From positions 862,092 to 926,091 of the forward strand of contig CABFPE010000117.1 of assembly GCA_900660155.1 (NCBI GenBank): DNA of 64,000 bases. Reading direction: 5' to 3'. Below, one piece after another: positions 61,033-64,000 of the stretch. The notes beneath the pieces are model-generated. The model had not been told where the DNA came from and did no database searches. It saw only the letters and a list, made by a program, of their open reading frames with translations. Numbering within the stretch: position 1 is the stretch's first letter; each line of letters begins with the position of its first letter. A program made the translations under genes and the position numbers. This DNA comes from Hofstenia miamia. Taxonomy: Eukaryota; Xenacoelomorpha; Acoela; Hofsteniidae.

Positions 61033-62753
61033 TCAAGATCTTAGGTTAGTTTCAGGCAAGCTGGGCAGAAATTTTCTCTTGTAGCTCTTTCGTTTGTGAG
61101 GTGTTTCCAATGACTGTCTATGAATGCTCCAGCAATAGTCAGCCATCATGTGTTTGTCCCAACGTCCTTGGTAGCGCTCTTCCATGACCTTGAGGTCCTG
61201 GTGGAACCGCTCACCTTGCTCATCACTGACAGCACCAAGACTGTCAGGGAACTTGTCCAGATGACTGTAGAGGTAATGCAGTTTCACACTCATCTTGCAG
61301 CCAAGGTTGCGAAATGTGGAAAGCATATCAGCCACAAGAAGTTCATAGTTATCAGCTTTTCTGTTTCCGAGGAAGTTTTCAACTACGGTAACAAAAGAAG
61401 TCCAAGCATTCCGCTCCAACACATTCATTTTTGCAGGAAATACAGAATCGCGCATAAGTAGCCGAATCTGTGGTCCGTCAAAAACCCCGGCTTTAATCTT
61501 TTCAAACGACAATCCAGGAAGAACGCGACATATGTGGTGGAAACATTCACTTTCGGAAGACAAAGCTTTGACAAACTGCTTCATCAAGCCGAGCTTGATG
61601 TGAAGAGGTGGGAATATGATCCTATCTCGGCACACAATTGGATCATTAACGATGTTAGGCATTCCTCTCTGCAGAGTTTCACGAACAGGCCAAATTATTT
61701 GATTCCAATGCTGATCCCTGGCGCGACTATCCCACATACAAAGGAAGCAGGGATACTTTGTGAAACCTGCCTGTTGACCCAGGAGAAAATTCACCATTTT
61801 GAGGTCTACACATATGATCCAGTTGTGGTCATGGTACTTTATCAGTTCAATCACGGTTTTGATATCATTGTGACGTTCTTTCAAATGCACCGAATGTCCT
61901 ATTGGAACGGATGAAAAGTGATTACCATTGTGGAGAAGGACACACTTAAGACTGCGTTTCGAGCTATCCAAAAATAGTCGCCATTGATTTGGATCATAAG
62001 CTGGCATACCCAACTGTCGAAAAAGACCGGGCACATCATGACAAAACACAAAGTTATTTTCTTCTGTAAAATATGGAAGAAAGTCTTTTTCTCTATTTCT
62101 GAAATATGTAATTTTGGTGCCGTAGGTCGACTGGTTCTTTTCATTAAGTCTGGAGGCTAGTAGTTCCGCTGCAGTTTTGGATAGACCCAAATCACGCACA
62201 AGATCATTAAGTTCAGCTTGGCAGAACTTTTGAGGAATTGATGACCCCTCCGGTTCATATGTAGGGTCCTGCGAATCTTCTTGATGAACATGTACATCAT
62301 CTCCCTCTTCGTCACTACTTGGTTGCACAAATCCCTCGAAAACTGGCACTGGGAGCTCGTCTGAGTGCGGAATCGGCCTGATTGCAGAAGGAATATTGGG
62401 ATATTTAATTCTGTGTTTGGTTTTCATGGCAACGCCTTTTACATTAACCAAACAAAAGTAACAATCAGTCGTATGATCCATCGGCTCTCGCCAAGTCATC
62501 GGAATGCCGAAAGCTAAACCATTACGATTTCCTTTGCTCCAGTGGCGCAGATTTTCCTCACAATTTTGACACACAATATGTGGAGCCCAACGTTTATCTT
62601 GATCGCCAATAGTAAGTCCAAAGTAAGCTTTATATGCACGTTTCACAAATGTTGATATATTACGGCGTTGACGCTCAAAAGCATAACATCCACAAATGTA
62701 ACAGAATGTGTTCGATTTGTCGTAGCAGGCATGTCTTCTTGTGGCCATAACAC
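61033..62753 (-). CDS. Transposase-like protein of a multicopy animal family, intact frame
   Basis: The frame is open for 571 residues from ATG at 62748 (MATRRHACYD) to TGA at 61033; openness extends 25 codons further upstream. I chose this ATG because an acceptor-like CTTTCAG ends at 62754, five bases before it, implying an upstream non-coding exon. Numbering from the upstream frame start: Cys pairs at 33/41/44/46, 85/88 and 121/124 suggest N-terminal zinc binding; an acidic region spans 167-195. LFLDSSKRSLKCVLLHN (D286), WIICVDLKMVNFLLG (D340) and SDEQGERFHQD (E535 or E538) look like an RNase H-fold D-D-E triad, with CFLCMWDSR..HW between. I know this protein as an unnamed, often multicopy family in invertebrates; transposase function is my inference. 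Terminal repeats were not found. Confidence 0.8.
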
Positions 62754-62823
62754 CTGAAAGACGGCGAGGGTTAGTAGATACCTTAATAAGATACCATACA
62801 GTATAATATATTATACAGTACAC

Positions 62824-63675
62824 ACATGTAGGCCTAGTTACAACCTGCGTTATAACAGCACATTTTTAAATATATGATATTAAAGAATGTAGGATCTACA
62901 TACAGATGCCATAGTTAGAATGATTTCTAAGCTTAGTTTACATCTTTTAGAATAGGCGTCTTCCTCACCTATACATAATAATTCAGATTGAAGTGACTTA
63001 CTTCTTTTTTCATTCAGAGATCCAAAAAGGCAACTGATCAAATCGAAAACAAATTTAAATTCGAAGCAATAAAAACAAAACAAAACTTGTTTTGGTCTTA
63101 CTGTAAATAAAATTGACTATTGCATTTGACGTTCACTCATAAAATTAGAAAATATACGAACAAGATAGGGTTACTGTCAAAATACAAAATAATGATGAAA
63201 AATGATAAAAATAGATAACACAAAAATCAAAATTGCAAAAAATCCAGAGCATGTGGATAAAAACGGTTTTCAGATTCGAAATCATGAGGTCTGAATTGAC
63301 CAAAATGCGTTGTAAAATTCAATGCAACAGAAACTTTCCAAAAATTTGTTGTCCAGTGTAATCAAACCGTTAATAAGATGAAATAAATAGAATTCGGAGT
63401 AAAATTCTTTCTCAATGCTTACAATAGTTTTAATCGTATTTATAGTAATTTGAAGAGAAGTACCTGTCGATTTGAATTTAAACGTCTGCCAAGATAGCGG
63501 CTAAAAATGATGTAAGCGACAATTTGTTGAAAACGTTTTATCGACAGATACAATTATCTCTTTTTCAACACATGTTATTTTCTTGGTTGCAATATACAAA
63601 ATCAAACTGAAATAATCACACTTGATTTAATCATAATATTTTTTAATCACTTCTTTTTCGATCTTAGTTCTTCTN
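62824..63675. other. AT-rich spacer, nothing recognisable; single N at 63675
   Basis: The sequence between the intact frame and its partial copy. It shows no gene and no obvious transposon terminus. The single N at 63675 marks an assembly join or uncertain base. Confidence 0.5.
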
Positions 63676-63894
63676 AATAGTAAGTCCAAAGTAAGCTTTA
63701 TATGCACGTTTCACAAATGTTGATATATTACGGCGTTGACAATCAAAAGCATAACATCCACAAATGTAACAGAATGTGTTCGATTTGTCGTAGCAGGCAT
63801 GTCGTCTTGTGGCCATAATACCTGAAAGACGGCGAGGGTTAGTAGATACCTTAATAAGATACCATACAGTATAATATATTATACAGTACACACA
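63676..63894 (-). pseudogene. 219-bp near-copy of the 5' part of the transposase-like gene
   Basis: It aligns without indels to 62608-62826 with four substitutions, including Glu-Arg to Asp-Cys after CGCYAF, and covers the N-terminal residues up to YFGLTI plus the same upstream leader. It is bounded on both sides by single N characters (63675 and 63895). It is either a second genomic copy, an allele, or an assembly fragment placed here. The flanks beyond the N's do not resemble the first copy. Confidence 0.8.
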
Positions 63895-64000
63895 NCACTG
63901 TAACTTTACACTTCTTAATAAAATATTAGTTAACTTTATCTTACCTTCTTTTATCATACCTTTTTTTAAAAAACCCCCAGAGGAAAAAGTCAAGTGGAGC

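Noticed and set aside
61120-61914. Plus-strand frames of 113 and 126 codons
   Set aside because: They are antisense shadows of the intact transposase-like gene on the minus strand.

Overview
The window comes from an AT-rich, intron-rich invertebrate animal genome. The evidence is spliced GT-AG exons, metazoan gene families, and mariner, hAT and LINE debris. I cannot name the phylum. It holds one large host gene and a set of mobile-element copies, mostly in that gene's introns and flanks.

The host gene is an ankyrin on the minus strand, with coding exons from 58238 down to the stop codon at 2285. I place 30 coding exons, and every splice phase matches its neighbour. Their lengths sum to 4737 nt, an exact multiple of three: 1578 residues plus a stop. 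The order is 23 ankyrin repeats (matching repeats 2-24 of the canonical 24), a linker, ZU5-1, ZU5-2, UPA, death domain and a short tail. The start codon, first repeat and promoter are not visible and probably lie beyond the right edge. A 26-nt microexon (24012-24037) joins the death-domain exons to a tail whose last two exons lie about 20 kb further on. A second, 15-nt microexon (48744-48758) is possible.

Region by region: 1-715 is the end of a hAT-type non-autonomous transposon with CGGGTAC-rich subterminal repeats. 2285-4175 holds the last two ankyrin exons, with a Tc1-like remnant between them. 4176-24011 is one intron of about 19.8 kb, containing microsatellites, a gag-like retroelement fossil, a plus-strand LINE fragment (10020-11090), and two head-to-tail minus-strand LINE copies with an esterase-type ORF1 (11121-14262 and 14281-19640). 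The second copy is split by a 2.3-kb element with long terminal inverted repeats, a perfect 6-bp target duplication and an assembly gap. 24012-58238 holds the other 28 ankyrin exons. Their introns carry a mariner (27595-28710, 45 bp from a splice donor), a hAT MITE (44239-44728) and a 535-bp inverted-repeat element (47617-48151). 61033-62753 is an intact transposase-like reading frame of a multicopy family. A 219-bp near-copy of its 5' part recurs at 63676-63894, bounded by single N characters, so that end of the assembly is suspect.

The ankyrin product should tie membrane proteins, bound by the repeats, to the spectrin skeleton, bound by ZU5. The other features are selfish elements and their decay products, useful for reading the insertion history.
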